A DNA stretch of 64,000 nt from Serratia entomophila (GCF_021462285.1 NZ_CP082787.1:868001-932000), one strand, 5' to 3'; counted from the stretch's first letter, positions 1-9,631 are shown. Notes: a model not told the origin generated them from the letters alone. Program-made: numbers and translations.

Positions 1-2205
1 CCATTCGAAGGCGGTCTGAGCTGGTTCTCGCTGTGGGCCCCGCACACCGCCATCGATCTGTTTTCCGCCGGCGGCAACCTGACGCCTATTTCGTCCCTGA
101 ATCAGGACATTGCGAACATACGGGCATCGAACTATCTGCCCAGCGACGGTCGCTATGTTTACCCGTCAATCCTGCGCGCCGCCGCCGCCAGCGGCAGCCT
201 GTACTACGGTAACTCGCTGTCGCAAACCGATTTGCCCTATGGCCTGTTGCTGGCCCCTTCAACCTCCGGCGAGGGCCAGTTGGAACTGCTGGCGCGCCAC
301 TCTATCTATGCCGGCGGCATGACGATAAGCCAGTCTGGCGCGCAGCCTGCGGCGATGGCGACGCCGTTCAATCCGGGGTTCATCGGTTTTTCCGATTGGG
401 ATGTGGTGGCGCGCAACGAAAGCAGCGAGGGTATCCTGAGCCGGTTTACCGGCGGCACCCAGCGTTACCCGCTGTTTGCCTTCGGGCCCAACAGCGCCGC
501 CGATGGGCAGGTTGTGTCGAACCCGGCGCGCTTCTATGCGGTTGATGGCGATATCGTCGGCCTGCGCACCGGGGCGATTTTTACCTTCAGCGCCGGCCCG
601 CGGGTGGGCCAGTCATGGTATGAGGGCGGCCCGGTGAGGATCATGGCCGGCAGGGATATCGTCAATGCCGGGACGCCGCTGGGGAAAGCCATCAGCGGTC
701 CGCAGGAGATTGGCAACGACGGCTTTGCCAGCTCGAGCATCACCAGCAACCTGATCGTGCACGGTAACCCCAACGATATCTCGCTGGTTTCCGCCGGCCG
801 CGACATCCTTTACGGCAATTTCAACATCGCCGGCCCCGGTTTGCTGGAGATAACCGCCGGCCGAAACCTGCTGCAGGAGGATAAAGCCGCGCTCAACAGC
901 ATCGGCCCGATAACGACGGCGATCAATCAGGACGGCAGTCGCGCCGGCGGCGCAGGCATTACGGTATCGGCGGGCATGGGCGCACAGGGGGCGGACTACG
1001 CCGGTTTTGCGCAGCGCTACCTGGATGCGGCCAATCAGGCGCAGGCCGGGGTTCCGCTTGCCGATCAGCCGGGCAAGGTGGCGAAAACCTACGAAAGCGA
1101 GCTGAGCGGCTGGCTGGCGGCGCGCTTCGGCTTTAGCGGCGCGGCCGACGAGGCGCTGGGGTACTTCCTGGCGCTGCCGGCCGAGCAGCAGCGGGTGTTC
1201 CTGCGCCAGATCTATTTTGCCGAACTGAAAGCCTCCGGCCGCGAATATAACGACGTCAGTGACTCCCGCTGGGGCAGCTATTTGCGCGGGCGGCAGGCGA
1301 TCGCCCTGCTGTTCCCCGAAACCGATGCGCAGGGGCGGCCGCGCGTTTACCGGGGAGACGTGTTGATCTACGGCGATGCCGGCATTCAGAGCCAATTCGG
1401 TGGCGATATCCAGGTATTGACGCCGGGCGGCGCCCAGACCTACGGCCGGGAAGGCGAAGCGCCGCCGGCCCGGCTGGGAACGCCGGGCGTCATCACCCTG
1501 GGGTCGGGGGATATCCAGATGTATGCGCTGAACAGCATTCTGCTGGGCCAAAGCCGCATCATGACCACCTTCGGCGGCGCCATTCAGGCCTGGTCGGCCG
1601 AAGGGGACATTAACGCCGGACGGGGCTCCAAAACCTCGCTGGTCTACACGCCGCCCAAACGCGAATATGACGGCTGGGGCAACGTTACCCTGTCGCCACA
1701 GGTGCCGAGCACCGGCGCCGGCATAGCGACCCTGAACCCGATCCCGGAAGTGCCGCCGGGCGATATCGACCTGATCGCGCCGCTGGGCACCATCGACGCC
1801 GGCGAGGCCGGCATCCGTTTCTCCGGCAACCTGAACATCGCCGCGCTGCAGGTGGTGAATGCGGCGAATATCCTTGGCCAGGGCAAGGCGACGGGGATAC
1901 CGATGACCGCGGCGGTAAATGTGGGGGCGCTGACGGCGGCCAGCCAGGCGGCGGGCAGTGCGGTGCAGGCGGTGGAGCAGGCGTCGAGGCAGGCGCAGCG
2001 CAATCAGCCGTCGCTGATCAGCGTTGAGGTGCTTGGCTACGGCAATGAACGGCTGGAAGCGGGGGGGAGCGATGGCGCCGCCTCAGCAGCCGTGCCGGTT
2101 AGCTATAACTATGGCAGCCAGGTGCAGGTGCTGGGGGCGGGGCCGCTGAGCCCGCAATCGCGCCGACAGCTAACGCCGGAGGAGCAGCGCAAGCTGTCCC
2201 TGTAA
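1..2205 (+). CDS. C-terminal part of a filamentous-haemagglutinin-type TpsA exoprotein (DUF3739)
   Basis: The frame is open from the first base, so the gene begins upstream and only its last 734 codons are visible. The protein is Gly/Ala/Asn-rich with repeated beta-helix-like turns such as GDIVGL, GRDIVNAG and GRDILYG. The last third carries the conserved block GVITLGSGDIQ, GQSRIMTTFGG, GDINAGRGSKTS and GDIDLIAPLGTIDAGEAG, which I recognise as DUF3739, typical of one subgroup of FHA-like secreted proteins. Such proteins are exported across the outer membrane by a TpsB partner, and a TpsB gene follows directly. A terminator lies just after the stop, so tpsB is probably expressed in part from its own promoter. 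The role (adhesin, or substrate-binding exoprotein) cannot be told from the sequence. Confidence 0.85.
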   Translation, partial: PFEGGLSWFSLWAPHTAIDLFSAGGNLTPISSLNQDIANIRASNYLPSDGRYVYPSILRAAAASGSLYYGNSLSQTDLPYGLLLAPSTSGEGQLELLARHSIYAGGMTISQSGAQPAAMATPFNPGFIGFSDWDVVARNESSEGILSRFTGGTQRYPLFAFGPNSAADGQVVSNPARFYAVDGDIVGLRTGAIFTFSAGPRVGQSWYEGGPVRIMAGRDIVNAGTPLGKAISGPQEIGNDGFASSSITSNLIVHGNPNDISLVSAGRDILYGNFNIAGPGLLEITAGRNLLQEDKAALNSIGPITTAINQDGSRAGGAGITVSAGMGAQGADYAGFAQRYLDAANQAQAGVPLADQPGKVAKTYESELSGWLAARFGFSGAADEALGYFLALPAEQQRVFLRQIYFAELKASGREYNDVSDSRWGSYLRGRQAIALLFPETDAQGRPRVYRGDVLIYGDAGIQSQFGGDIQVLTPGGAQTYGREGEAPPARLGTPGVITLGSGDIQMYALNSILLGQSRIMTTFGGAIQAWSAEGDINAGRGSKTSLVYTPPKREYDGWGNVTLSPQVPSTGAGIATLNPIPEVPPGDIDLIAPLGTIDAGEAGIRFSGNLNIAALQVVNAANILGQGKATGIPMTAAVNVGALTAASQAAGSAVQAVEQASRQAQRNQPSLISVEVLGYGNERLEAGGSDGAASAAVPVSYNYGSQVQVLGAGPLSPQSRRQLTPEEQRKLSL

Positions 2206-2225
2206 ATCGTCGGTTTCGTTCGAAC

Positions 2226-2264
2226 AAGCCGTTATCTCCCGCTGGGAGGTGGCGGCTTTTTTTT
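2226..2264 (+). terminator. Rho-independent terminator after the TpsA gene
   Basis: AAGCCG (2226-2231) pairs with CGGCTT (2253-2258) around an inner CTCCC/GGGAG stem and is followed by eight T residues. It lies about 20 bases after the TpsA stop. The following 220 bases up to the tpsB start hold no gene, and I could not assign a promoter there with confidence. Confidence 0.8.
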
Positions 2265-2486
2265 GCCTGTTTTCGCATTTTCCCCGCCGTTTGCTGCCGG
2301 TTCTCGCAATTTTGTGAAGTTTTGGTGACAAGCGTTCGGTCTTCGCCGGCGCCAGCCGTCTAGATAGTGTCAGTCGATATCGGTGATGGATACAGACCGA
2401 TTCAGTTCCGGGTTGCGGCTATTGCTCATCAGCCGAAGGGCAATGTGTCAGCGGGGTTTGGTTTCCTCAAGAACAGAGTTCATCCA

Positions 2487-4109
2487 ATGCATGACGTTGA
2501 AAAGACGAAGCGGTGGTTTTTTTGCCTGGGAGTGCTGGCCGCGGCAGTGCCGGTGATGTCGCCAGCGGCGTTTGCAGCGCAATCCGCCGGCGCGGAACAG
2601 GCCCCTGCCGCCGCGTCGCCGCAGGTCAATATTAACGAGTATATCGTGCGCGGCAATACGGTGCTCAGCGCACGGGAAATCGAAAAGGCGGTGTACCCCT
2701 TTCTGGGGCCGCAGCGAACCCTGGCCGATGTCGAAGGCGCGCAGCAGGCGCTGCAGCAGGTCTACCACAGCAAGGGTTATCAGTCGGTCTATGTCGCGCT
2801 GCCGGAGCAGCAGGTCAGCGGCGGCGTCGTTTACCTGCAGGTGACGGAAACCAAAGTCGGGCGGGTGCGGGTGCTGGGAGCGAAATACCATTCACCGCTG
2901 ACGATCCGCGATGAGGTCCCCGCCCTGGCCGAAGATAAGGTGCCCGATTTCGGTAAGGTTCAGGAGGAATTAACCGCCATCGGCCGCAGCGGCAAGCGGC
3001 AGGTCACGCCAACGGTGAAAGAAGGCCTGGTGCCGGGCACCATGGATGTCGATCTGAACGTTGACGACAAAAGCCCCTGGAGCGGCAACCTGACGTTGAA
3101 TAACGATTACAGCGCCGACACCAGGCCGCTGCGCACCATCGCCTCCTTAAGCAACAGCAACCTGTGGCAGAAAGGGCACGGCGCCTCACTGACCTTCTTT
3201 ACCGCGCCGGAAAAAATGGATAACGCGAAAGTGTGGTCGGCCAGCTACAGCCTGCCGCTTGCCGACCAATGGGCGCTGCGCTTTTCGGGTTATACCTCGA
3301 ACAGCGAGGTGGCGAGCGTCGGCGGCACCAATGTGCTGGGTAAAGGGCACTCCTACGGCGCGGCGGTGATATATACCCTGCCGTCCGAGGGGGACTGGAC
3401 GCATCAGCTGACGCTGGGGCTGGACTTTAAAAACTTCGACGAAAACGTGACCTATGGCGGCGCCGCTGACAAGGTGCCGCTGAAATACGCTCCCTTCACC
3501 TTTTCCTATAACGGCTATTACTTCAGCGATCGCCGCCAGGGCAACCTGGGGCTGAGCATCGTCGCCGCCACCAGTGATTTGCTTGGCTACGGCAGCGATT
3601 TCGCCGCGTTTGATCGTAAACGCTACCGGGCCAGCACGGATTTCGCGGTGTTGAAAGGCGAAGCCGGCCTGACCGAGCAGCTTGGCGCCGACTGGCAGCT
3701 GGCGATGAGCGGCGCCTTCCAGGTCGCCTCCGGCCCCTTGGTTTCCAATGAACAGTTCTCGGCAGGCGGTGCGACCTCCGTGCGCGGTTATTTGGCGGCC
3801 GAACGCGCCGCCGACGACGGCGTTATGGGGACGGTGGAGCTGCGCACGCCGTCGATAGCGGGTTGGGTAGGCTCGCCGCTTACCGAACTGCGCTTGCACC
3901 TGTTTACCGATGCGGCGCAGCTGTGGCTGCGCGATGCGCTGCCCGAGCAGAAAGACAGTTTCAATATGGCCAGCGTCGGCGTGGGGGCCAGCGCCGGCGT
4001 TTCCGATTGGCTGTCCGGCAATCTCGATTTGGGGCTGCCCCTGATTGCAGGGGCGAACACTGAGAAAAACGATCCGCGCGCGCAGTTCAGCGTGAGCGCG
4101 AACTTCTGA
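2487..4109 (+). CDS. TpsB-type outer-membrane transporter (ShlB/FhaC family)
   Basis: This 540-residue protein is the expected translocator for the exoprotein encoded just upstream. A signal peptide (about residues 8-31, ending AAFA) is followed by a POTRA-type region (VNINEYIVRGNTVLSAREIEKAV and onward, about 45-125). The remainder is a Tyr/Phe-rich beta-barrel ending in a terminal Phe. The conserved TpsB barrel motif VRGY is present (SVRGYLAAE), and the barrel holds many alternating hydrophobic strands. The ATG at 2487 is preferred because it is followed at once by a positively charged n-region and hydrophobic core; a longer reading from 2367 adds a non-signal-like leader. Its ribosome site is weak. 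The family is known to export unfolded FHA-like proteins from periplasm to surface. Confidence 0.88.
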   Translation: MHDVEKTKRWFFCLGVLAAAVPVMSPAAFAAQSAGAEQAPAAASPQVNINEYIVRGNTVLSAREIEKAVYPFLGPQRTLADVEGAQQALQQVYHSKGYQSVYVALPEQQVSGGVVYLQVTETKVGRVRVLGAKYHSPLTIRDEVPALAEDKVPDFGKVQEELTAIGRSGKRQVTPTVKEGLVPGTMDVDLNVDDKSPWSGNLTLNNDYSADTRPLRTIASLSNSNLWQKGHGASLTFFTAPEKMDNAKVWSASYSLPLADQWALRFSGYTSNSEVASVGGTNVLGKGHSYGAAVIYTLPSEGDWTHQLTLGLDFKNFDENVTYGGAADKVPLKYAPFTFSYNGYYFSDRRQGNLGLSIVAATSDLLGYGSDFAAFDRKRYRASTDFAVLKGEAGLTEQLGADWQLAMSGAFQVASGPLVSNEQFSAGGATSVRGYLAAERAADDGVMGTVELRTPSIAGWVGSPLTELRLHLFTDAAQLWLRDALPEQKDSFNMASVGVGASAGVSDWLSGNLDLGLPLIAGANTEKNDPRAQFSVSANF

Positions 4110-4171
4110 CTATTCGGGGTGTGAACCCACACCGTCACTCTTAACACAGCGCTATTTCGGAGCTTTTGACC

Positions 4172-5989
4172 ATGCAACGCTTATTGATGTTAATGCTCGT
4201 CTGCCTAAGCACGCTACTGACGCCGTTGGCGGCGCACGCCTGGTGGCAGGACGACTGGAACTATCGCAAGCCGATCGCTATCGACACCACGCCGGAAGGG
4301 GCGGCCTTGAGCGAGCGCGTCGGGCGGATGCCGCTGCTGGTGCGCCTGCATACCGGCAATTTTGCCTTCGACGGCACCCAGGACAAGGGCGGGGATTTAC
4401 GCTTTGTCGCCGCCGATGACAAGACGGTGCTGAATTATCAAATTGAGGACTTTGACCCGCTGATGGGCATCGCCCATGTGTGGGTCGACATTCCCGAGGT
4501 GGTCGGCGGGCAGCGGCAAGACATCTGGATGTACTACGGCAACGCGAAAGCGCCCGCCACCGCCAACGGCCAGCTGAGCTTCGACCCCGACTACACCCTG
4601 GTTTACCATTTTGACAGCGCGCCGGGCGCCGCGCCGCGCGATACCACCGCCTACGCCAATAATGCGCAAACGCCCCCCGGCGGCATCATCGACGGTGTAT
4701 TGGGCCACGCCGCGCAGTTCACCGGCGCGGCGCCGATGCTGCTGCCGGCGGCGCCCTCTCTGGCGATCCCGGCCTCGGGAACCTTTACCTTCAGCGCCTG
4801 GATCCGCACCGATCGGCCGACGGGCGAGCAGCTGATTTACGCCCGGCACGACTCCGGCAATACGTTTTTGATCGGCCTGGCACAGGGGGCGCCGTTCGTT
4901 GAGATCAATGGGCAGCGCAGCGCTGCGGCGCAGCCGGTGGCCGTCGCACAGTGGCAGCACCTCGCCGTCACCGCCGACGCCGGGGGGATCAGGCTGTACC
5001 TGAATGGCCGGGAGGCCGGCAATCTGGCTGCGGCCTTGCCGCCGTTGAACTCGGTGGCCGCCATTGGGGGGGACGTCGCTGAGGCGACGGCGGAAGGCGC
5101 ATCCCTGGAAAGTGGCGCCGCACAGGGCAACCGGGCGTTTGTCGGCGCTATCGACGAGCTGCGGCTGTCGAAGGTCGCCCGTCCGGCGGCGCTGCTGATG
5201 TCCGATTTCCTGGCGCAGGGGGCGGACTCGAAGCTGGTGGCGTATGGCACCGATGAGAAGCAGTCAGGTTTCGGCTTCGGCAGCCTGGGCTTTCTGCTGC
5301 ATGCGGTGCCCGTCGACGCCTGGGTGATTATCGCCATCCTGTGCCTGATGATGATCCAGTCCTGGGCGATCATGATCCGCAAAAACCGCAACGTCAGCCG
5401 CGTTGAGCAAGCCAATAAAACCTTTCGCCAGGCTTTTGCCGACGTCGGCACCCGTTTGGAGGCCCTGGCTGACGATGCGCCATTGGCAAACCGGCTCCAG
5501 CATTCCACGCTGTGGCGCATTTACGCCGTGGCGGTGCATGAGCTGCGCACCCGCCGCAGCCAGTCGGGGGGGCGGGTGGTAACGCTGTCCCTGGCCACGC
5601 TTGAAGCGATACGCGCCTCCATGGATTCGGTTCGCACCGAAGAGAATCGCAAGCTGGGGGCGCGCATGGGGATATTGTCCAACGCCATCGCCGGAGGCCC
5701 GTATATCGGCCTGCTGGGGACGGTGCTGGGCATCATGGTGGTGTTTCTCGGCACGGCGATGGCGGGTGACGTGAACATCAACGCCGTGGCGCCGGGCATG
5801 GCGGCCGCGCTGCTGGCCACCGCGATGGGGCTGCTCGTCGCTATCCCGGCGCTGTTCGGCTACAACCGGCTGGTTGCGCGCAATCGCAATGTGAGCGCGG
5901 ATATGCGGGTGTTCCTCGATGAATTCATTGCGCGCATGGCTGAAGTTCATGGCGCGGACGGCAAAGAAGCGGCAGGAGGGGAACGCTAA
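4172..5989 (+). CDS. ExbB/MotA-type proton-channel subunit fused to a DUF2341-LamG ectodomain
   Basis: This 605-residue protein is much longer than a usual ExbB (about 230-250). A signal peptide (about 1-24, ending AHA) leads into a DUF2341 region (WWQDDWNYRKPIAI through DIWMYYGNAKAPA). A concanavalin/LamG-like domain follows (about 150-345; FSAWIRTDRP, QWQHLAVTA, IRLYLNGREAG, GAIDELRLSKVARP). The last 220 residues hold three membrane segments and the ExbB/TolQ signature (GGPYIGLLGTVLGIMVVF and APGMAAALLATAMGLLVAIPA). It would place a carbohydrate- or surface-binding domain on the periplasmic side of a proton-driven motor. The next gene, exbD, starts within its stop codon. The start is ATG 4172, with CGGAG at 4158-4162. 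Confidence 0.85.
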   Translation: MQRLLMLMLVCLSTLLTPLAAHAWWQDDWNYRKPIAIDTTPEGAALSERVGRMPLLVRLHTGNFAFDGTQDKGGDLRFVAADDKTVLNYQIEDFDPLMGIAHVWVDIPEVVGGQRQDIWMYYGNAKAPATANGQLSFDPDYTLVYHFDSAPGAAPRDTTAYANNAQTPPGGIIDGVLGHAAQFTGAAPMLLPAAPSLAIPASGTFTFSAWIRTDRPTGEQLIYARHDSGNTFLIGLAQGAPFVEINGQRSAAAQPVAVAQWQHLAVTADAGGIRLYLNGREAGNLAAALPPLNSVAAIGGDVAEATAEGASLESGAAQGNRAFVGAIDELRLSKVARPAALLMSDFLAQGADSKLVAYGTDEKQSGFGFGSLGFLLHAVPVDAWVIIAILCLMMIQSWAIMIRKNRNVSRVEQANKTFRQAFADVGTRLEALADDAPLANRLQHSTLWRIYAVAVHELRTRRSQSGGRVVTLSLATLEAIRASMDSVRTEENRKLGARMGILSNAIAGGPYIGLLGTVLGIMVVFLGTAMAGDVNINAVAPGMAAALLATAMGLLVAIPALFGYNRLVARNRNVSADMRVFLDEFIARMAEVHGADGKEAAGGER

Positions 5990-6414
5990 TGGCTTCGATG
6001 AACCTTTCCCATGACGACGATGACCAGGACGGCCCGGTAGACGGCATCAACATCACGCCGCTGGTGGACGTGCTGATGGTGGTGTTGGTGATGTTCATTT
6101 TGACCGCCACGGCCCAGATCGCCGGGATCCAGGTCAATTTGCCGAAGGCCAGCGCCTCTGTATCGCTGTCGGAGCAGAAAACCAAGGCGATTTCGATAAA
6201 CGACGCCGGGCAGGTTTTTCTCGATGCTTATCCGGTCACGCTGGCTGAACTGGAGGACCGCCTGCGCACCGAGAAAGCGTTGGATCCGAATTTTCCGGTG
6301 ATCGTGCGCGGCGATGCCGGCGTGCAATACCAGAAAGTGGTGGAAGTGCTCGATTTGCTGCGTCGCCTCGAATTGTCACAGGTGGGGCTGGTGACGGGTA
6401 AACCCCGTCAATAA
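5989..6414 (+). CDS. exbD: ExbD/TolR-type biopolymer transport protein
   Basis: The 141-residue protein has a short acidic cytoplasmic N-terminus, one membrane helix (about 22-45) and a periplasmic domain. The helix carries the family aspartate in ITPLVDVLMVVLVMF (Asp27), needed for proton coupling in ExbD and TolR. Its ATG shares one base with the stop of the ExbB-like gene, so the two are translationally coupled. Together with the upstream ExbB fusion and the downstream TonB it makes a full energy-transducing complex dedicated to this locus. Confidence 0.9.
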   Translation: MASMNLSHDDDDQDGPVDGINITPLVDVLMVVLVMFILTATAQIAGIQVNLPKASASVSLSEQKTKAISINDAGQVFLDAYPVTLAELEDRLRTEKALDPNFPVIVRGDAGVQYQKVVEVLDLLRRLELSQVGLVTGKPRQ

Positions 6415-6436
6415 AACAATGCGCCCGGGGAAAAAC

Positions 6437-7165
6437 ATGTTGTTTCACTCAAAGCAATCAAACGAGCCGGCAGCGTACGCAGTTAGCGGCAAAAAATCGC
6501 CGATGTTTTATCTCCGGCTGCTGCTGGCCCTGGCGCTGGCGGCCGGCATCGGGGTGATTATCTGGCAATGGGCTCAGGATATGAGCGGCGTGCGCCGCGA
6601 GGCGCCCAAGGTACCGATGATCATTCCATTGCCGCCACCGCCACCGCCGCCGCCGGAACCGCCAAAGCAGCCGGAGCCTGAGCCGGAAAAGGTGGCGGAG
6701 CCCGAGCCGCCGCCGGAGCCGAAACCGACCGAACAGCCAAAACCGCAAGAAGAAGCGCCGAAGCCGGCGGACGATATGGCCAAGGCGATGGAAATGGACG
6801 GCAGCGCTCAGGCCGGGGGCGACGCTTTTAACATCGGCGCCGGTTCGGGAAGCGGCATGAGCGGCAGCGGTGGCGGCGGTGGGCTGGGCAACGCCACCTA
6901 TGGCCAATACCTGTCGCATATCTTCCAGAAGATCCTGCGGGAGGACGAAAGCACCCGGCTGTTGAGTTTTCGTCTGCAGCTCAACCTGTGGCTTAACGAA
7001 GCCGGGCAGGTAACGCGCGTGGACATTGTGAAATCAAGCGGAGAGAAGGATATCGACAACAAGGTTGTCGCCGCATTGCGCAGCGCGCCGGCCATGAGTC
7101 AAAAACCGCCGAAGTCGTTGTCGTTGCCGGTACGGATTTTGTTACAGGGGCGCCGCCCAGGCTGA
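6437..7165 (+). CDS. tonB: TonB-like energy transducer
   Basis: The 242-residue protein has a cytoplasmic N-terminus and one membrane anchor (about residues 24-43, FYLRLLLALALAAGIGVII). A long Pro/Glu/Lys-rich periplasmic spacer follows, with poly-proline at about 62-72 and many PEP/EPEP repeats. After a Gly/Ser linker comes a TonB C-terminal domain (about 155-242; YGQYLSHIFQKILREDE and LNLWLNEAGQVTRVDIVKSSGEKDID). The start at 6437 is preferred over 6419 because GGGGAA lies at the right distance only for the former. It belongs to the exbB-exbD-tonB set of the two-partner secretion locus and probably contacts an outer-membrane partner such as the barrel encoded next. Confidence 0.88.
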   Translation: MLFHSKQSNEPAAYAVSGKKSPMFYLRLLLALALAAGIGVIIWQWAQDMSGVRREAPKVPMIIPLPPPPPPPPEPPKQPEPEPEKVAEPEPPPEPKPTEQPKPQEEAPKPADDMAKAMEMDGSAQAGGDAFNIGAGSGSGMSGSGGGGGLGNATYGQYLSHIFQKILREDESTRLLSFRLQLNLWLNEAGQVTRVDIVKSSGEKDIDNKVVAALRSAPAMSQKPPKSLSLPVRILLQGRRPG

Positions 7166-7211
7166 CCCACTACTCACTTTATTCATCGTCTTATTGCGGA
7201 GCTGCGTGAAA

Positions 7212-8915
7212 ATGAATTTCCAGATTAATGGTTTGGCAACCCTGATTGCCATGGGCCTGATGCTGTCTGCGGGGACGGCGCTGGCGGCCCCTTCGGAAAA
7301 CGCCACGGTAAACCTGATACGGCTATTGGTGAAGCAGGGCGTGCTGACGGCGGAACAATCCGAAGCGCTGGTGCGCCAGGCGGAGGCGGAGGCGCAACAG
7401 GCTCGCCAGGCGCAGCAGCATGCCGGCGCTGCGGCGGCGGCTGGCCCGGAAGTGCAGCCTGGGGATGTGCGCGTGCCCTATATCCCCGAAACCGTGCGCG
7501 ACCAAATTCGTGACGAGGTGAAAGGGGAAGTGATCGCGCAGGCGAAGTCAGAGAAATGGGCCGCGCCAAATACCTTCCCGGATTGGGTATCGCGGATTAA
7601 AGTGACCGGCGACGTGCGAACGCGCGAAGAATCTCGCTTTTATTCCGGCGGAAACAGCGATCAGATTATTGATTTCAACGCGCTCAATAACGGCGGGCCT
7701 TATGACGTCAACACCAATACCAACTCGTCCTTGCCGCCGTTATTAAACACTCGCCAAAACCGGGAGAACCGTTTCCGCCTGCGGGCCCGCCTGGGCGTCG
7801 AAGCCGCGTTGACCGACAACTGGAGCAGCGCGATACGCGTCGCCACCGGTAGCGATGACAGCCCGGTATCCACTAACCAGACGCTGGGGGATAACGCGAA
7901 GAAAAAGAATATCTGGCTGGATCGCGCCTGGATCGGTTGGCGCTCGACGGATAGGGTCTGGGACGCCAGGTTCGGCCGTACGGCCAATCCCTTCGTCTCT
8001 ACCGACATCTTGTTCTCGAATGAGTTGAACCTGGATGGGATCGCACTCGGCGCCTCGAAGCTGAATATCGCGGATAACGCCAGCCTGTTTGGCACCTTAG
8101 GCGCTTTCCCGCTGGAATATGGCTCGGATTCCTGGCCTGCGCGCAGCCAGAATAAAGGGAAAAGCGAAGATAAATGGCTCTTCGGTGCCCAGGTCGGTAC
8201 CGAATGGCAAATTAACGAAGCCAATAAATTGCGCGGTGCGCTGGCTTATTACTATTTCGACAACGTCGAGGGGCAGCGATCCTCTTCCTGCAGCCTCTAT
8301 ACCGGCGATCCGGCCTGCGATACGGACTGGTCGCGCCCGGGCTTCATGCAAAAGGGCAACACCTTATTCCTGCTGCGCAATATCGCTCTGGATCCTAATA
8401 ACCCGCAGCAAACGCCGCTGCCGCAGTACGTCGGCCTGGCGTCCGAGTTTAACCTGCTGGATCTGAATCTGATTTGGGATACCGAAACCTTCAATGCGTT
8501 GAAGCTGCGCCTGCAGGGCGATTACGTGCGTAATCTGGCCTATGACGCCGGTAAAATGCAGCGGCGCTCGGAAGGGCAAATTATCAATAACCTCAGCGGC
8601 GACGGTGCGATTCAGAGCGGGGCCAATGCCTGGATGGTGCAGGCGATGCTGGGCCGGGCGATGGAGATGAGCCATGAAGGCGATTGGAACCTGTACGCCG
8701 GTTATAAATATATCCAACCGGACGCCTTGCCGGATGCCTATAACGATTCCAGTTTCCACCTTGGCGGCACCAATGCGAAAGGGTATTACCTGGGCGCCAA
8801 CTATGCGCTCACCAATAACGTTTCGGTGGAAGGGCGCTGGAGCAGTTCAAATGAAGTTTATGGCGACCCGTTGTCGATCAACGTGTTCCAGCTCGATCTG
8901 AACGCGCGTTTCTGA
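7212..8915 (+). CDS. Putative porin / outer-membrane beta-barrel (Porin_5-like)
   Basis: The 567-residue protein has a signal peptide (about 1-26, ending ALAAP). A short helical Ala/Gln-rich region (about 40-90) resembles a periplasmic coiled coil, and a large barrel with alternating strands ends in Phe (QLDLNARF). The pattern VTGDVRTREESRF, RFRLRARLGVEA, DRAWIGWRS and DARFGRTANPF is typical of the 'putative porin' family PF16930. It has no TonB box or plug that I can see, so it is not an obvious TonB-dependent receptor. Its position between tonB and the coiled-coil gene suggests a structural or export role. The start is ATG 7212, with GCGGAG at 7196-7201. Confidence 0.75.
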   Translation: MNFQINGLATLIAMGLMLSAGTALAAPSENATVNLIRLLVKQGVLTAEQSEALVRQAEAEAQQARQAQQHAGAAAAAGPEVQPGDVRVPYIPETVRDQIRDEVKGEVIAQAKSEKWAAPNTFPDWVSRIKVTGDVRTREESRFYSGGNSDQIIDFNALNNGGPYDVNTNTNSSLPPLLNTRQNRENRFRLRARLGVEAALTDNWSSAIRVATGSDDSPVSTNQTLGDNAKKKNIWLDRAWIGWRSTDRVWDARFGRTANPFVSTDILFSNELNLDGIALGASKLNIADNASLFGTLGAFPLEYGSDSWPARSQNKGKSEDKWLFGAQVGTEWQINEANKLRGALAYYYFDNVEGQRSSSCSLYTGDPACDTDWSRPGFMQKGNTLFLLRNIALDPNNPQQTPLPQYVGLASEFNLLDLNLIWDTETFNALKLRLQGDYVRNLAYDAGKMQRRSEGQIINNLSGDGAIQSGANAWMVQAMLGRAMEMSHEGDWNLYAGYKYIQPDALPDAYNDSSFHLGGTNAKGYYLGANYALTNNVSVEGRWSSSNEVYGDPLSINVFQLDLNARF

Positions 8916-8942
8916 CGCCCGTGAAACGTTGGGAGAAAGGGT

Positions 8943-9608
8943 ATGAATAAACCATATTTCCGCCGCGGGGTGGGGAAAATGTGCCTGTTGTTGATCCTGG
9001 CGGGTTTGCTGACGCCCGGTCGGGGGCAGGCGGCGGATCAAACGCTGGAGGAGCGTTTGCGCACCCAGTTGCGCAGCACCAACCAACAGCTGCAGGCGTT
9101 GCAGGCGGGGCAGGCGCAAATGCAGGCGGCGAGCAACGCCGCCGAGGCCCAGTTGAAAGCGGCGCAGGAGCAGGTGAAACGGCTGCAGGCGGCGCTGGAG
9201 CAGGCGCAGGGTGAGAGCAAAACGTTGACGCAACGGCAAGAAAGCCTGCGCAGCCAGGCCGCCGCCCAGATTGCGGCAAGCCAACAGCAAACCGGGCAGT
9301 ACAAGCGCGCCTACGACGAGTTGTTGGGGCTGGCGCGGGGCAAAGAGACGGCGCGGGCGAGCCTGCAGGGGCAGCTGCAACAGCATCAGGCGGCGCTGGC
9401 GTCTTGCACCCTTAAGAATCAAAAGCTGTATGCGTTGGGCAAAGAGGTGCTGACGGAATATGAAAGCCTGGGCACCGGCAGCCTGTTGAAGATGCGGCAG
9501 CCTTTCGCCACCGCTGCGCGCGTCAAGTTTGACGAAATCGCGCAGAGCTATGGCGACAAAATGTATGAAAACCGGGCGGATGCGCGCCAGCCAACTCCGC
9601 AACCTTAA
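8943..9608 (+). CDS. Secreted periplasmic coiled-coil protein
   Basis: The 221-residue protein has a positively charged start and hydrophobic stretch (about 12-24), then a predicted signal cleavage near AAD. From about residue 33 to 150 it is an almost uninterrupted Gln/Ala/Leu coiled coil. The C-terminal part (about 155-205) contains one Cys and the sequence QKLYALGKEVLTEYESLGTGSLLKMRQPF, shared with small proteins found next to DUF3739 exoproteins as I recall. A periplasmic scaffold between the inner-membrane motor and the outer membrane is a reasonable inference, but nothing shows a partner. The ribosome site GGGAG is well placed. Confidence 0.65.
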   Translation: MNKPYFRRGVGKMCLLLILAGLLTPGRGQAADQTLEERLRTQLRSTNQQLQALQAGQAQMQAASNAAEAQLKAAQEQVKRLQAALEQAQGESKTLTQRQESLRSQAAAQIAASQQQTGQYKRAYDELLGLARGKETARASLQGQLQQHQAALASCTLKNQKLYALGKEVLTEYESLGTGSLLKMRQPFATAARVKFDEIAQSYGDKMYENRADARQPTPQP

Positions 9609-9631
9609 TCCCATGTAGCTAATGCGAGAAA

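Noticed and set aside
4118..4133. GGTGTG/CACACC hairpin between tpsB and the ExbB gene as a terminator
   Set aside because: It is short and not followed by T residues. The downstream genes look co-transcribed, so at most it is a processing site.
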